From Roseibium limicola (lineage in GTDB: Bacteria; Pseudomonadota; Alphaproteobacteria; Rhizobiales; Stappiaceae), in assembly GCF_017313085.1 (NCBI RefSeq), contig NZ_JAFLNF010000012.1, positions 1 to 55,484 on the forward strand: a stretch of 55,484 nt of DNA, in the 5' to 3' direction. The notes under the pieces were generated by a model. That model did no database searches, was not told the origin of the DNA, and worked only from the letters and a program-made list of their open reading frames with translations. Position numbers and translations under genes: made by a program. Of the stretch, positions 40,835-49,629 are shown one piece after another (position 1 is the stretch's first letter; the number at the start of each line of letters is the position of its first letter).

Positions 40835-42342
40835 GCACGCAAAAACCAGCCCTTCGACTAGAGGGGATTCTCAAGACCTTTCCCGGCGTACGCGCCCTCG
40901 ACAATGTGTCCTTTTCCGTCATACCCGGCGAGGTTCATGCCTTGATGGGGGAAAATGGCGCCGGCAAGTCGACCCTGATGAAGGTACTTGGCGGTCTCTA
41001 CCAGCCGGACGATGGCCAGATCATTATCGACGAACAACCGGTTGTTATGACGTCTCCGCTTCAGGCCAAATCCAAGGGCATCGTCTTCATCCATCAGGAA
41101 CTCAGTCTGGCGGAGGAACTGACAGTCGCAGAGAACATCTACCTGGGTGAACTGCCGCACAAAAGTTTCGGCCGGGTCGACTGGAAAAAGCTGCATGCCC
41201 AGACAGATTCAATCTTGCAAAGGCTTAAGGTCGGCTTCAACGCCAAGACCCGCGTCGGCGAGCTGTCAATTGCCAACCAGCAAATGGTCGAAATTGCTCG
41301 CGCCCTGACCGTTGAAGCCAAGGCCGTCATCTTCGATGAACCTACCGCTTCCCTGACCGATGCAGAGAAGGTGGTACTCTTCGATGTGATTACCGACCTC
41401 AAGTCCCATGGGGTTGGCATCATCTATATTTCCCACCGTATGGAAGAGATCTTCAAGATCACGGATCGCATCAGCGTGCTGCGGGATGGGCAATATCGCG
41501 GCACTTTGAATACCGCCGAAACGACGGATGACGAGATCACCCAACTTATGATCGGGCGCAAACTCGATCTCTCGCGCAATGCCAGCCATCACGAGGTCGG
41601 CGATGTCGCTCTCGAGGTGCGCGAGCTTTCCTGCGGCGCCTTGTTCAAGAACATCGATTTCGAGGTGAGACGTGGCGAGGTTGTCGGTTTTTATGGGCTG
41701 GTCGGTGCCGGACGCACAGAAATTGCAGAGACCCTTTTTGGTCTGCGTGAACCCACTGCTGGCCAGATCTACCTTGATGGTGCCGAAGTCACTATCCACT
41801 CCCCGGCAGATGCGATTGCAAAGGGCATTTCGCTTGTCCCGGAAGATCGCAAGGGCCAGGGCCTGGTGCTCGGGATGAACTGCCGGGACAACATGACCTT
41901 GCCCCAGGTTGAAGGCTTGAAGTTCGGCCCCTTCGTTGCAGAGACCGATGAAGTCGCCATCTTCGACAAGTACAAGGAACGCCTCGACATCCGCACGCCC
42001 GGCTGGAAGCAGACCGTCGGCAATCTCTCGGGCGGCAACCAGCAGAAGATCGTCATTGCCAAGTGGCTATCGATGCATCCGAGCATTCTGATTGTCGACG
42101 AACCAACCCGCGGCATCGACGTCGGCAGCAAATCGGAGATCCACAATCTCATCCGCGAGCTTGCCTCACAAGGCTATGCGGTGATTGTCATCAGCTCCGA
42201 AATGCCGGAAGTGCTACACGTCAGTGACCGCATCATCGCCATGTATAGCGGTGAAATCATGCGGACTTTTACCTCAGATGAAGTGACGGAAGACAACCTC
42301 ATTCAAGCCATCTCCGGCATCACCTCAAACCGTGCTGCCTAG
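40831..42342 (+). CDS. Sugar ABC importer dual ATPase (RbsA/MglA-like)
   Basis: This 503-residue protein is the tandem ATPase of a ribose-type importer. The first domain has a full Walker A, GENGAGKS (40-47), ELSIANQQMVEIARAL and DEPTASLTDAE. The second has the degenerate loop GLVGAGRTE near 290, LSGGNQQKIVIAKWL and DEPTRGIDVG, as is normal in this family. It energises the two permeases encoded before it. Its stop is only seven bases from the stop of the next, opposing gene, and no terminator hairpin is visible between them. Confidence 0.95.
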   Translation: MSTQKPALRLEGILKTFPGVRALDNVSFSVIPGEVHALMGENGAGKSTLMKVLGGLYQPDDGQIIIDEQPVVMTSPLQAKSKGIVFIHQELSLAEELTVAENIYLGELPHKSFGRVDWKKLHAQTDSILQRLKVGFNAKTRVGELSIANQQMVEIARALTVEAKAVIFDEPTASLTDAEKVVLFDVITDLKSHGVGIIYISHRMEEIFKITDRISVLRDGQYRGTLNTAETTDDEITQLMIGRKLDLSRNASHHEVGDVALEVRELSCGALFKNIDFEVRRGEVVGFYGLVGAGRTEIAETLFGLREPTAGQIYLDGAEVTIHSPADAIAKGISLVPEDRKGQGLVLGMNCRDNMTLPQVEGLKFGPFVAETDEVAIFDKYKERLDIRTPGWKQTVGNLSGGNQQKIVIAKWLSMHPSILIVDEPTRGIDVGSKSEIHNLIRELASQGYAVIVISSEMPEVLHVSDRIIAMYSGEIMRTFTSDEVTEDNLIQAISGITSNRAA

Positions 42343-42349
42343 AGATTGC

Positions 42350-43150
42350 CTAGTCGCACCTGGCGGTCATGCCGCCATCGACGATGATTTCCGTGCCCGT
42401 GATGAAGCGGGCCTCGTCGGAGGCCAGGAACAGGGCGGCGTTGGCGGTGTCGCGGCCATCGCCCATGAAACCAAGCGGGATGCGGGAAAGCCGGGTCTTG
42501 AGCAGTGCATCAACGTCACCGCCCGCACGTTGGCCTGCGAGACGCGCCTCCACCATTGGCGTATGCAGCTGACCGGGAACGACCGTATTCACCCGCACTC
42601 CCTTTGCCGCATATTCCACCGCAACCACCTTGGAAAACTGGATCACCCCGGCCTTGGTCGCCGCATAGGCAGACTGGGCCGCCCCCGTCCAGCGCATGCC
42701 GGAAGTCGACGACGTGTTGACGATGGCGCCCTTGCCGCTGGCTTCCATGATCGGCAGCACATTCTTGCAAGTGAGGAAGACGCTTTTCAGATTGAAGTCG
42801 ATCTGCCTGTCCCAGATCTCTTCGCTCATCTCCACCGGCCCGCCCTTGGCCGATCCGCCGACGTTGTTGACAAGGATATCGACCGTCCCGAAATGCGCCA
42901 TACAGGCTTGCACCATCGCCGCCACCGCATCGCCCTCGGTGATATCGCAGATGTGCCCGACGATTTCGCCCCCAACAGCTTCGGTTCGCTCAATCGTTTC
43001 CTGCAGCGCGTCCTGGCTGATGTCGACGGCAAATATCTTGGCGCCTTCCTCGGCGAAACGCACACTTACGGCCCGCCCATTGCCCCAACCGGGCCCGATG
43101 CATCCCGCACCCGTGACGATAACGACCCTGTCCTGAAGCCTTCCGGTCAT
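42350..43150 (-). CDS. SDR family oxidoreductase
   Basis: This 266-residue short-chain dehydrogenase has an unusual but known glycine motif variant, TGAGCIGPGWGNG (13-25), in place of TGxxxGIG. NNVGG takes the NNAG position, and the Ser-Tyr-Lys site lies in NTSSTSGMRW and SAYAATKAG. The C-terminus ITGTEIIVDGGMTARC is typical. GAGGAGAG precedes the ATG. It is the last gene of the TRAP/GST/lactonase operon and probably oxidises an alcohol to the lactone or ketone used by the neighbouring hydrolase. The substrate is unknown. Confidence 0.85.
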   Translation of the reverse strand: MTGRLQDRVVIVTGAGCIGPGWGNGRAVSVRFAEEGAKIFAVDISQDALQETIERTEAVGGEIVGHICDITEGDAVAAMVQACMAHFGTVDILVNNVGGSAKGGPVEMSEEIWDRQIDFNLKSVFLTCKNVLPIMEASGKGAIVNTSSTSGMRWTGAAQSAYAATKAGVIQFSKVVAVEYAAKGVRVNTVVPGQLHTPMVEARLAGQRAGGDVDALLKTRLSRIPLGFMGDGRDTANAALFLASDEARFITGTEIIVDGGMTARCD

Positions 43151-43160
43151 GGCTCTCTCC

Positions 43161-44033
43161 TCAAGCTTCGAACTTGTAAAACCGCAATGGATTGTCGACC
43201 AGCAGCGCCTGCTGCAACGTCGCGCTTGGGGCGATTTCTGGGATCAGATCGACCAGATCGCCATCGTCGGGCGGATCGGCGCGGAAGTTGGGATGAGGCC
43301 AATCGGTGCCCCACAACACCCGCTCAGGAAAATTCTCCACCAGCTTGCGGGCAAATGGCACAGCATCAGCATAGGGCGGATCCTGGCGGGACGCCCGCTC
43401 GCAGCCGGAGACCTTGACCAGGATGTGATCATTTTCCATCAGCCCGAGCAATGCATCATAGGGGTCTTGGTCCATGCCCAGAGACGCATCGACACGTCCG
43501 ATATGATCGATCACCACGGGAACGCTCGCTTTGGCCAACCCCGGGGCTTTCTCCACGATCAGTTCGTTGTCCATGTGGATCTGCAGATGCCAATCGAAGC
43601 GGCCGAGGCGGTCAGCGAGACGCAGAAGCGCATCCATCGAGGCACCGCCGGTGAGATGCGCCATGTAGTTGAAGCGGATGCCACGAAACCCCATGGCGTG
43701 ATGGCGCTTGATTTCATCATCAGATACATCAACCGGTAGCAACGCGATGCCGAGATATGTGCCTGTGCGTGCAGCGATGGCATCAGCCGCCGCGGAATTG
43801 TCGAACCCATGAACCCCGGACTGAACCACGACACAGCGCTCGATGCCGATCATCTCGTGCAGGGCGAAGAGCTTCTCCTTGGGGGCATCGCCCGGATGAA
43901 GCTTGCTTTCAGCTGCATAGGGAAAGCGGGAGGCCGGCCCAAACACGTGACAATGGGTGTCGCAAGCCCCCTTCGGCAGGGCAAAGGTCGGTTTACGCGG
44001 GGAGGAATGATAAGTGATGGGAGCCGTATTCAA
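43161..44033 (-). CDS. Amidohydrolase-fold lactonase (LigI/COG3618-like)
   Basis: This 290-residue TIM-barrel hydrolase resembles 2-pyrone-4,6-dicarboxylate hydrolase (LigI) and related sugar lactonases. It starts with GACDTHCHVFGP (HxH = H27, H29) and ends with LWGTDWPHPN, where D244 is the catalytic aspartate. A conserved HMDNE and VIDHIGRVD lie between. It should open a lactone ring. The start chosen is TTG at 44033 with AGAGG upstream, not GTG at 44069. The operon also has a carboxymuconolactone-decarboxylase-like protein, consistent with an aromatic or sugar lactone route. Confidence 0.85.
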   Translation of the reverse strand: MNTAPITYHSSPRKPTFALPKGACDTHCHVFGPASRFPYAAESKLHPGDAPKEKLFALHEMIGIERCVVVQSGVHGFDNSAAADAIAARTGTYLGIALLPVDVSDDEIKRHHAMGFRGIRFNYMAHLTGGASMDALLRLADRLGRFDWHLQIHMDNELIVEKAPGLAKASVPVVIDHIGRVDASLGMDQDPYDALLGLMENDHILVKVSGCERASRQDPPYADAVPFARKLVENFPERVLWGTDWPHPNFRADPPDDGDLVDLIPEIAPSATLQQALLVDNPLRFYKFEA

Positions 44034-44087
44034 GACGGACCTCTTTGATAGATTTGAACGAATGACCACGGAAAAGCAAGGCGAAGC

Positions 44088-44636
44088 CTATTCCAGCTCC
44101 GGCTTCAGACCATCCGGCGGCGGCACTTCGAAGACATTGATCGTCATGGAAATCAGCGTGTAATAGCCAAGCAGCCCGGTCAGATCGACAACGGCGTCCT
44201 GCCCAAGCACCTCGACAGCCCTTGCATAGACCTCATCAGTGACCTTGCGCTGCGTGTGCAGCATCTCCGAAAAGCGGTAGACGATTTCTTCGTCGGCTTG
44301 CAGGAACACCGGATCGTCTCCAGTGCGAATGGCTTCGACGATTTCCTTGGAGATGCCGGCTTTCAGGGCAATCGGTTTATGCGCCGCCCACTCGAATTCC
44401 GACATCCAGACCCGTGCGGTTGCCAGGATTGCCAGTTCTGAGAGGCGCGGTGACAAGCTTGAGTCATAGCGGCAATACCGGCCGAGCGCCTGGGCCCGAT
44501 CTGCCAGATCAGGCCGGTTGAGCCAGATGGCGAGAGGGCCACGAACTCTGCCACGTGGGCCGGAGGCGATTGCCTCATAGACTTCGCGCTGACGCGAACT
44601 AAGAGCGTCCGGTTCAAGCGGTGGAATACGGCTCAT
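44088..44636 (-). CDS. Carboxymuconolactone decarboxylase (CMD) family protein
   Basis: This 182-residue all-helical protein belongs to the CMD/AhpD family. The conserved block LSELAILATARVWMSEFEWAAHKPIALKAGIS (split around residues 66-97) carries the E-x-W-x-x-H pattern of the decarboxylase side. There is no CxxC, so an AhpD-type peroxidase role is unlikely. It may decarboxylate or isomerise an intermediate in the pathway of its neighbours. Its ATG overlaps the GST stop by four bases. Confidence 0.83.
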   Translation of the reverse strand: MSRIPPLEPDALSSRQREVYEAIASGPRGRVRGPLAIWLNRPDLADRAQALGRYCRYDSSLSPRLSELAILATARVWMSEFEWAAHKPIALKAGISKEIVEAIRTGDDPVFLQADEEIVYRFSEMLHTQRKVTDEVYARAVEVLGQDAVVDLTGLLGYYTLISMTINVFEVPPPDGLKPELE

Positions 44637-45310
44637 GAGGCGAGATCCTCCGGTCGGCGGGTGTCGTTGAATGCAGGTTCGGCTTCAGCAAAGTGGTCAA
44701 GCCAGGAGACAAGTTCCGGAAAGCGGCCACGCCATTCCACCGGCTTGCGCCAATCGAGATATCCCAGCGCACAAGCAAGGCCGATGGAGACTACATCGGT
44801 GACCGTTGGGTCGGGCAAGGCCTCTGCCATGGCCGCGAGGCCACGCTCCACCTTGCCGCGCTGATGGTTCAACCAGACAGTTGAAATCTGCTCTGGCTGA
44901 CGAAAGCGTGACTCATAGACCATGAGAAGCGCTGCATCGGCGATCCCGTCGGCCAGCGTTGCCCTGGTCTGCATGCGCGCCCGTTCCATGGGGTCTTGCG
45001 CGAGCAGGATATTCCGGCCCGACCAGCTGTCGAGAAACTCCAGAATGACCTGGCTGTCGTAGAGAGCGGTTCCATCCTGCAAAATGAGGCAGGGCATCTT
45101 GCCGAGCGGGTTTTGCAGGCGCAGCGTATCCGTCGCATCGCGGGTGTCAGCCGGAGCCAACTCCACCCTCTTGCTTAACCCCAGAACCTCGATGGCAATG
45201 CGGACCTTGCGTCCAAACGGAGATGTCAGCGTCGAGCGAAGGGTTCGCGGTGCCGGTCCGGCAACGAGATCGACGGGGGAGGTCAAAGTCGCACTCATAT
45301 CCTGGTTCAT
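44633..45310 (-). CDS. Glutathione S-transferase family protein
   Basis: This 225-residue protein has the N-terminal thioredoxin-like GST domain (about 22-100; STLTSPFGRKVRIAIEVLG, NPLGKMPCLIL with the cis-proline, and LYDSQVILEFLD) and a helical C-terminal domain. It may add glutathione to an intermediate, isomerise it, or remove a group. It is translationally coupled to both neighbours by four-base overlaps, so it is a true pathway member rather than a general detoxifier. An alternative start lies four codons in. Confidence 0.88.
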   Translation of the reverse strand: MNQDMSATLTSPVDLVAGPAPRTLRSTLTSPFGRKVRIAIEVLGLSKRVELAPADTRDATDTLRLQNPLGKMPCLILQDGTALYDSQVILEFLDSWSGRNILLAQDPMERARMQTRATLADGIADAALLMVYESRFRQPEQISTVWLNHQRGKVERGLAAMAEALPDPTVTDVVSIGLACALGYLDWRKPVEWRGRFPELVSWLDHFAEAEPAFNDTRRPEDLAS

Positions 45311-46617
45311 TTCATCGTCTCAGGCAGGAACAGGGCGATCTGCGGGAACATGCAAAGCAGCAGCAGCATCACGAAGCCGGCGAGCACGTAAGGGATGAGT
45401 CCGCGGAAAACATCTTCGAGGCTCACCCGGCCTTCCGATGCGGCCTGCACCACGAAGCAGTTGATCCCCACCGGTGGTGTCACCGCTCCAATCTCGACCA
45501 GAAGCACAACGAAAACGCCGAACCAGATCGGATCGAATCCCAGCTCCATCATCACTGGATGGGTGATCGGCAAGGTGATCGCCAGCAATGCCGGAGCATC
45601 CATCATCATGCCAAGCACAAGGTAGATGCCGACGATGATCAGCACCACGACCCACCGATTGACGTCCAATGTTGTCAGGAAGCTTCCGAGCGTGTTCGCC
45701 ACACCACTGATGGCCAGGAACTTGGAAAACACCAGAGCGCAGATGATAATGGCAAAGATCATCGCCGACGTCCGGATGGTGTCGAGAAGTGTATCGCCCA
45801 GACGCACGCCCTTGAGGCCGCGCTGCCGGATGATCGCCAGGACAAGCGTGAGGCCGGCACCGATGCCGCCGGCTTCCGTTGGCGTGAAGATGCCCAGATA
45901 GAGCCCTGAAATGATGCAGACAATTACAAGAACCAGCGGCCCTGCAAGACGAAGCGAATAGATCTTTTCCTTCAGCGATGCTTCCGTCTTGATGGAAGGG
46001 GCCAGCTCCGGCTTGCGCCAGACGGTGATATAGGTCGCCAGGCAAAGCAGCGTTGCGAAGATCACCCCGGGGATGACACCGGCGATCAACAATCCGCCGA
46101 TGCTGGAATCCGTCAGAATACCATAAACAACGACCAGAGCGCTTGGTGGAATCATCACCGCCAAGGTTCCGGCAATGGCGATTGAGGCCGATGCCAGACT
46201 CTTGTCATAGCCGCGTGCCAGCATCTCCGGCAGAGCAAGCTTGGTAAAGACGGTTGCCGTTCCGACGCTCGACCCCGAGGCTGCGCCAAAGGCTGCTGCA
46301 CCGATCGTGGTGGAGATTGCCAACCCACCTTTCAGGTTTCCAAGCCACTTGCTGGTAGCCTCGAACATGTCCTCCCCAAGTCCGGCCCGCATGGCAAAGA
46401 ACCCCATGAGCAGGAACAGCGGAATGACACTGAAATGAAAGCTGTGAGTGGTGTCGAAGAACACCGTTGAGAGCACCGCCGTGGCACCGTTGACACCGAC
46501 GATCGCTGCAAGGCCAGCAGCTCCAACCGCCCCGAGGGCGACCATGACATTTACGCCGAGCAGGATCGCGGCAAACAACGCCCCGATACCGACAAGGCCG
46601 ATTTCCAAACCGGTCAT
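45307..46617 (-). CDS. dctM: TRAP transporter large permease (DctM)
   Basis: This 436-residue permease has the DctM helix pattern with ASIAIAGTLAVMIPPSALVVVYG (near 160) and TPPVGINCFVVQ near the C-terminus. It overlaps dctQ and the GST gene by four bases at each end. The link to GST, lactonase and CMD genes suggests an aromatic acid, sugar acid or lactone-derived substrate. Confidence 0.94.
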   Translation of the reverse strand: MTGLEIGLVGIGALFAAILLGVNVMVALGAVGAAGLAAIVGVNGATAVLSTVFFDTTHSFHFSVIPLFLLMGFFAMRAGLGEDMFEATSKWLGNLKGGLAISTTIGAAAFGAASGSSVGTATVFTKLALPEMLARGYDKSLASASIAIAGTLAVMIPPSALVVVYGILTDSSIGGLLIAGVIPGVIFATLLCLATYITVWRKPELAPSIKTEASLKEKIYSLRLAGPLVLVIVCIISGLYLGIFTPTEAGGIGAGLTLVLAIIRQRGLKGVRLGDTLLDTIRTSAMIFAIIICALVFSKFLAISGVANTLGSFLTTLDVNRWVVVLIIVGIYLVLGMMMDAPALLAITLPITHPVMMELGFDPIWFGVFVVLLVEIGAVTPPVGINCFVVQAASEGRVSLEDVFRGLIPYVLAGFVMLLLLCMFPQIALFLPETMK

Positions 46618-47132
46618 TCCGAGGTCAACTCCTCATGTTCTTCCGTCTTGATCAGAACGCGCAGGCTGCCCAGAACAAACTGAATGGCCAGCAGCATCAG
46701 GCCGAAGAAGACGACGAACTTGATGGGATAGAGAGGATAGCGAACAGTGCCCCACTGTTGCTCATTGATGGCAAAGGACTTCATCGCGTAGCCCCAGGCC
46801 GCATTGGTGCACCAGGCGAAGAAGATCGCCCCCAGTGCGAGCGCAGTAAAGCGCGCAGCCTTTTGCAGCCCGTTGGGCATTCTCTGGGTCAGAAGCACCA
46901 CACGGATATGCCCACCTTCATACTGGGTCAAAGCCAGCGACAGGAAAATGAGCACCGTCAACATGGACTCTGTCAGCTCAAAAGCTCCAGACACCGGTGC
47001 ATTGAAGATAAAACGCGAAACGGCATTCGCAATCACCAGCAGCATCATCGCGAAGGTCGTATACCCCGCCACATAGCCGCATGCTTTCAGGAAGGTGCCG
47101 TACCCGCGCCAGATCCGATCGAACATCGACAT
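46614..47132 (-). CDS. dctQ: TRAP transporter small permease (DctQ)
   Basis: This 172-residue protein has four membrane helices with the DctQ pattern (VSRFIFNAPVSGAFELTESML, then QYEGGHIRVVLL). CGGAGAC lies nine bases before the ATG; a second ATG two codons later is possible. It follows dctP after a GC hairpin and overlaps dctM by four bases. Confidence 0.92.
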   Translation of the reverse strand: MSMFDRIWRGYGTFLKACGYVAGYTTFAMMLLVIANAVSRFIFNAPVSGAFELTESMLTVLIFLSLALTQYEGGHIRVVLLTQRMPNGLQKAARFTALALGAIFFAWCTNAAWGYAMKSFAINEQQWGTVRYPLYPIKFVVFFGLMLLAIQFVLGSLRVLIKTEEHEELTSE

Positions 47133-47195
47133 CGGTGATGTCTCCGAAATTAGCTGGTCATCGAAGCCTGTGTCCGATGAAGGAGGAGGGAATTA

Positions 47196-47216
47196 CGGGG
47201 GCACGACAGGCCCCCG
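47196..47216 (-). promoter_or_regulatory. Intercistronic stem-loop between dctP and dctQ
   Basis: CGGGGGC (47196-47202) pairs perfectly with GCCCCCG (47210-47216) around a 7-base loop, 25 bases after the dctP stop and before a GGAGGAGG-type purine run on the opposite strand. It probably limits readthrough into the permease genes or stabilises dctP mRNA. Confidence 0.7.
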
Positions 47217-47241
47217 CAGAATGTGGCCTGAACAAGCTTGC

Positions 47242-48270
47242 TTAGAAGCTCAGTTCCTTGACAATTTCAGCGCTCGGAACACCTGCCGCATCGGCACGGT
47301 TGATCCATTCCTTGCGCACAGCCTGAATGCGCTCGTCGCCAACGATGGAGGTCAATTCCTCTGTCGGGAATTCGATGACCTCAACGCCTTTTTCGGTCCA
47401 GCCTGCACGCACCTGAGCAATCGTGGCGTCCAGTTCGTCCGAATAAGCCTTGGCGTACTCGGAGCCAAGTTGATCGACGATTGTACGGGTTTCCTCATCC
47501 ATGCCGTTATAGGTATCGAGATTCATCGCAATCAGATGTCCGAACGAAGCCCCAAGCGGGATCTCGATGTAATATTTTGCGACTTCATCATATTTCCAGC
47601 CATGGGCCAACGCCGGACCAATTGGCGTGCAATCCAGAATGTTGCGCTCCAGCGCTTCATAGGCCTCTGAGGTTGCAATCGATACCGGGGTCGCGCCGAG
47701 GGCTTCCACCAGCGCCGGATAGGCAAAGCCGTAGGTCCGGATACGCTTGCCCTTCAGGTCTTCGGCCTTGCGCACGGGAGAGGTACACAGCAGGCCGTAG
47801 CTTTCCAGCGGGCGATAGCCGATGGCTTTCAGGTTCTGGCTGGTCAGTTCCTGACCGAACTGCGGATAGGTCGCATGCCAGGTTTCCATAAGCTCGGCAA
47901 TTTCCATCGTCGACTTCGGCTGCGGAATAAAGAAACCAACCGCATTGTTGAGCGGGAACCTGTCGGGGAAATACGGCGTGACGATATCACCAAAGTCGCC
48001 AACGCCAGCTGCCAGAGAATCCGGAACTTCGCGGGTCTTGGCGACGCTGCCGCCCCAGAATACTTCAATTTGATGCTTGCCGTCCGTGCGCGTCTTGAAC
48101 TCGTCAACGAACCACTGGGTTGAAATCGCCTGAGCGTCACCAGCGCCCTGCGGCTTGAAGGTGATCCACTTGTAAGTTTCAGCAGTCGCCGAGGTCGTCC
48201 AGGCTGCGGCAAGCAAGCCTAAACCGACAGCTGCAGAGCCCAAAAGCCCGCTGCGCGGAAATCCAGTCAT
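47242..48270 (-). CDS. dctP: TRAP transporter solute-binding protein (DctP)
   Basis: This 342-residue periplasmic protein has a Sec signal peptide with the core GSAAVGLGLLAAAW and likely cleavage after SATA at about 30. The mature DctP domain includes DGKHQIEVFWGGSVAKTREVPDSL and ATSEAYEALERNILDC. The ATG at 48270 has GGGAGGAAAC upstream; a 12-codon longer frame is not favoured. It heads the TRAP/GST/lactonase operon, 153 bases after the LysR gene. Confidence 0.94.
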   Translation of the reverse strand: MTGFPRSGLLGSAAVGLGLLAAAWTTSATAETYKWITFKPQGAGDAQAISTQWFVDEFKTRTDGKHQIEVFWGGSVAKTREVPDSLAAGVGDFGDIVTPYFPDRFPLNNAVGFFIPQPKSTMEIAELMETWHATYPQFGQELTSQNLKAIGYRPLESYGLLCTSPVRKAEDLKGKRIRTYGFAYPALVEALGATPVSIATSEAYEALERNILDCTPIGPALAHGWKYDEVAKYYIEIPLGASFGHLIAMNLDTYNGMDEETRTIVDQLGSEYAKAYSDELDATIAQVRAGWTEKGVEVIEFPTEELTSIVGDERIQAVRKEWINRADAAGVPSAEIVKELSF

Positions 48271-48423
48271 GTTTCCTCCCATGGCGCCTGTTCCTGCGCC
48301 TACCATTATTTTCAGTCGAGCCAGTCTCCCTCCTTCGAAGCTGGCGACAGTCCTGATTAAAAAGATCGCGAGCTATAATTCAAATATAATAAAGGCATGC
48401 AACCCATACCTTGAAAGCATGCC

Positions 48424-49347
48424 CTATCGCCAAATACCAGTTTCGGTCAGCTCCACGACAACCTCTCGTATGAGTTCTTCAATCACCGTCAGGGTTTTTT
48501 TCTTGCTCTGGTCCGTGCGCATGGCAACACAGAGCGACCATTTGATTTCCGGTTCGCGAATGGGTGCGGCTTCAAGCACACCTTGCTGTACTTCCGAAAT
48601 GATTGCGCCATAGGTGAGGATGGTAAAACCGTGTCCGTATTTGACCAGCGACTTGGTATGTCCAATACCATCCGAACGGGTGACGATATTCAGTGAAATA
48701 TCATTCTCTTCCGCGTGGGTATCGACGAGAATTCGCAGAAAATTCGGACGGCTAGGCATGATCAAAGGGTAGCTGCTGGCCTCCGCCAATGTGTAGTCGG
48801 CTTCGTCCAAAGTGCCGGTTTTCCCGACAAGGCACAGGTTCTCGACCAGCAGCTCACTGATCCGGATCTCATCCCTCGGCTTGGGGTCATGCATGACCGC
48901 GACGCCGATTTCATTGTTGTTGAGTTTTTGCTCCAACGCGCCACTAAAGCCTTCGACAAACCGCAACTCAATCTCCGGATAGCGTTCCTTGGCACGCTCC
49001 AGAAGGCGCGGCGCAATAAACTCTCCAGGCGTTGGCGGCATGCCCACGGACACCACACCAGCGGGTCGGCTGGCATGAATGGTCACGTCATGGTGGGTTT
49101 GTTGGACCTGGTTGAAAATCAGGTAAGCCCGACGCAGCAGAATTTCACCGGCTTCGGTCACTTCAGCCCCGCGGGCGCTGCGCACAAACAACTGAACCTT
49201 GAGATCATCTTCCAGCTTCTTGATCTGACGGCTCAAGGCAGGCTGGGCAATCCTCAGTCGATTTGCGGCACGGGTAAAGCTTTTCTCTTCTGCAACGCAG
49301 ACGAAATACCGAAGCGTTCTCAACTCGACAATCCACTCGCCGGTCAT
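48424..49347 (-). CDS. LysR family transcriptional regulator
   Basis: This 307-residue regulator has the LysR helix-turn-helix (about 20-65; SFTRAANRLRIAQPALSRQIKKLEDDL) and an effector domain from about 95. It resembles the CynR/NAC-like group by pattern. The chosen ATG at 49347 has GAGG about seven bases upstream; the frame is open 44 codons further. It reads in the same direction as the TRAP operon just downstream, and probably activates it in response to the transported substrate. Confidence 0.88.
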   Translation of the reverse strand: MTGEWIVELRTLRYFVCVAEEKSFTRAANRLRIAQPALSRQIKKLEDDLKVQLFVRSARGAEVTEAGEILLRRAYLIFNQVQQTHHDVTIHASRPAGVVSVGMPPTPGEFIAPRLLERAKERYPEIELRFVEGFSGALEQKLNNNEIGVAVMHDPKPRDEIRISELLVENLCLVGKTGTLDEADYTLAEASSYPLIMPSRPNFLRILVDTHAEENDISLNIVTRSDGIGHTKSLVKYGHGFTILTYGAIISEVQQGVLEAAPIREPEIKWSLCVAMRTDQSKKKTLTVIEELIREVVVELTETGIWR

Positions 49348-49441
49348 TGCGCGCCTCGGCAGTAAGACAGAGACAATTTCGTGAGTTTCATGACGGTTCC
49401 AGGTTTTGTCTACGCCGAAGCAGGAACGGCATACTTGCCGG

Positions 49442-49455
49442 AATTCCATGGAATT
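49442..49455. promoter_or_regulatory. Palindrome upstream of the LysR gene
   Basis: AATTCCATGGAATT is a perfect 14-bp palindrome about 95 bases before the LysR start, inside the 282-base gap between two LysR genes. It could be an autoregulatory site. I see no gene in the rest of this gap. Confidence 0.35.
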
Positions 49456-49629
49456 TCCAAACGTTCCAAGCCAATACATCCAATAGACCGGATTTTTTGG
49501 GGGGTCTCATAAAATCCTAGAACTCAGGAAATCACGCCATTCCGAACTTACCCGAATTGCCGCAATTTCTTGGAAACGTCGCCCGCATCTCCAGGTGCTA
49601 TTGACTTCAATATCTCTCCCTGCCCTGCC

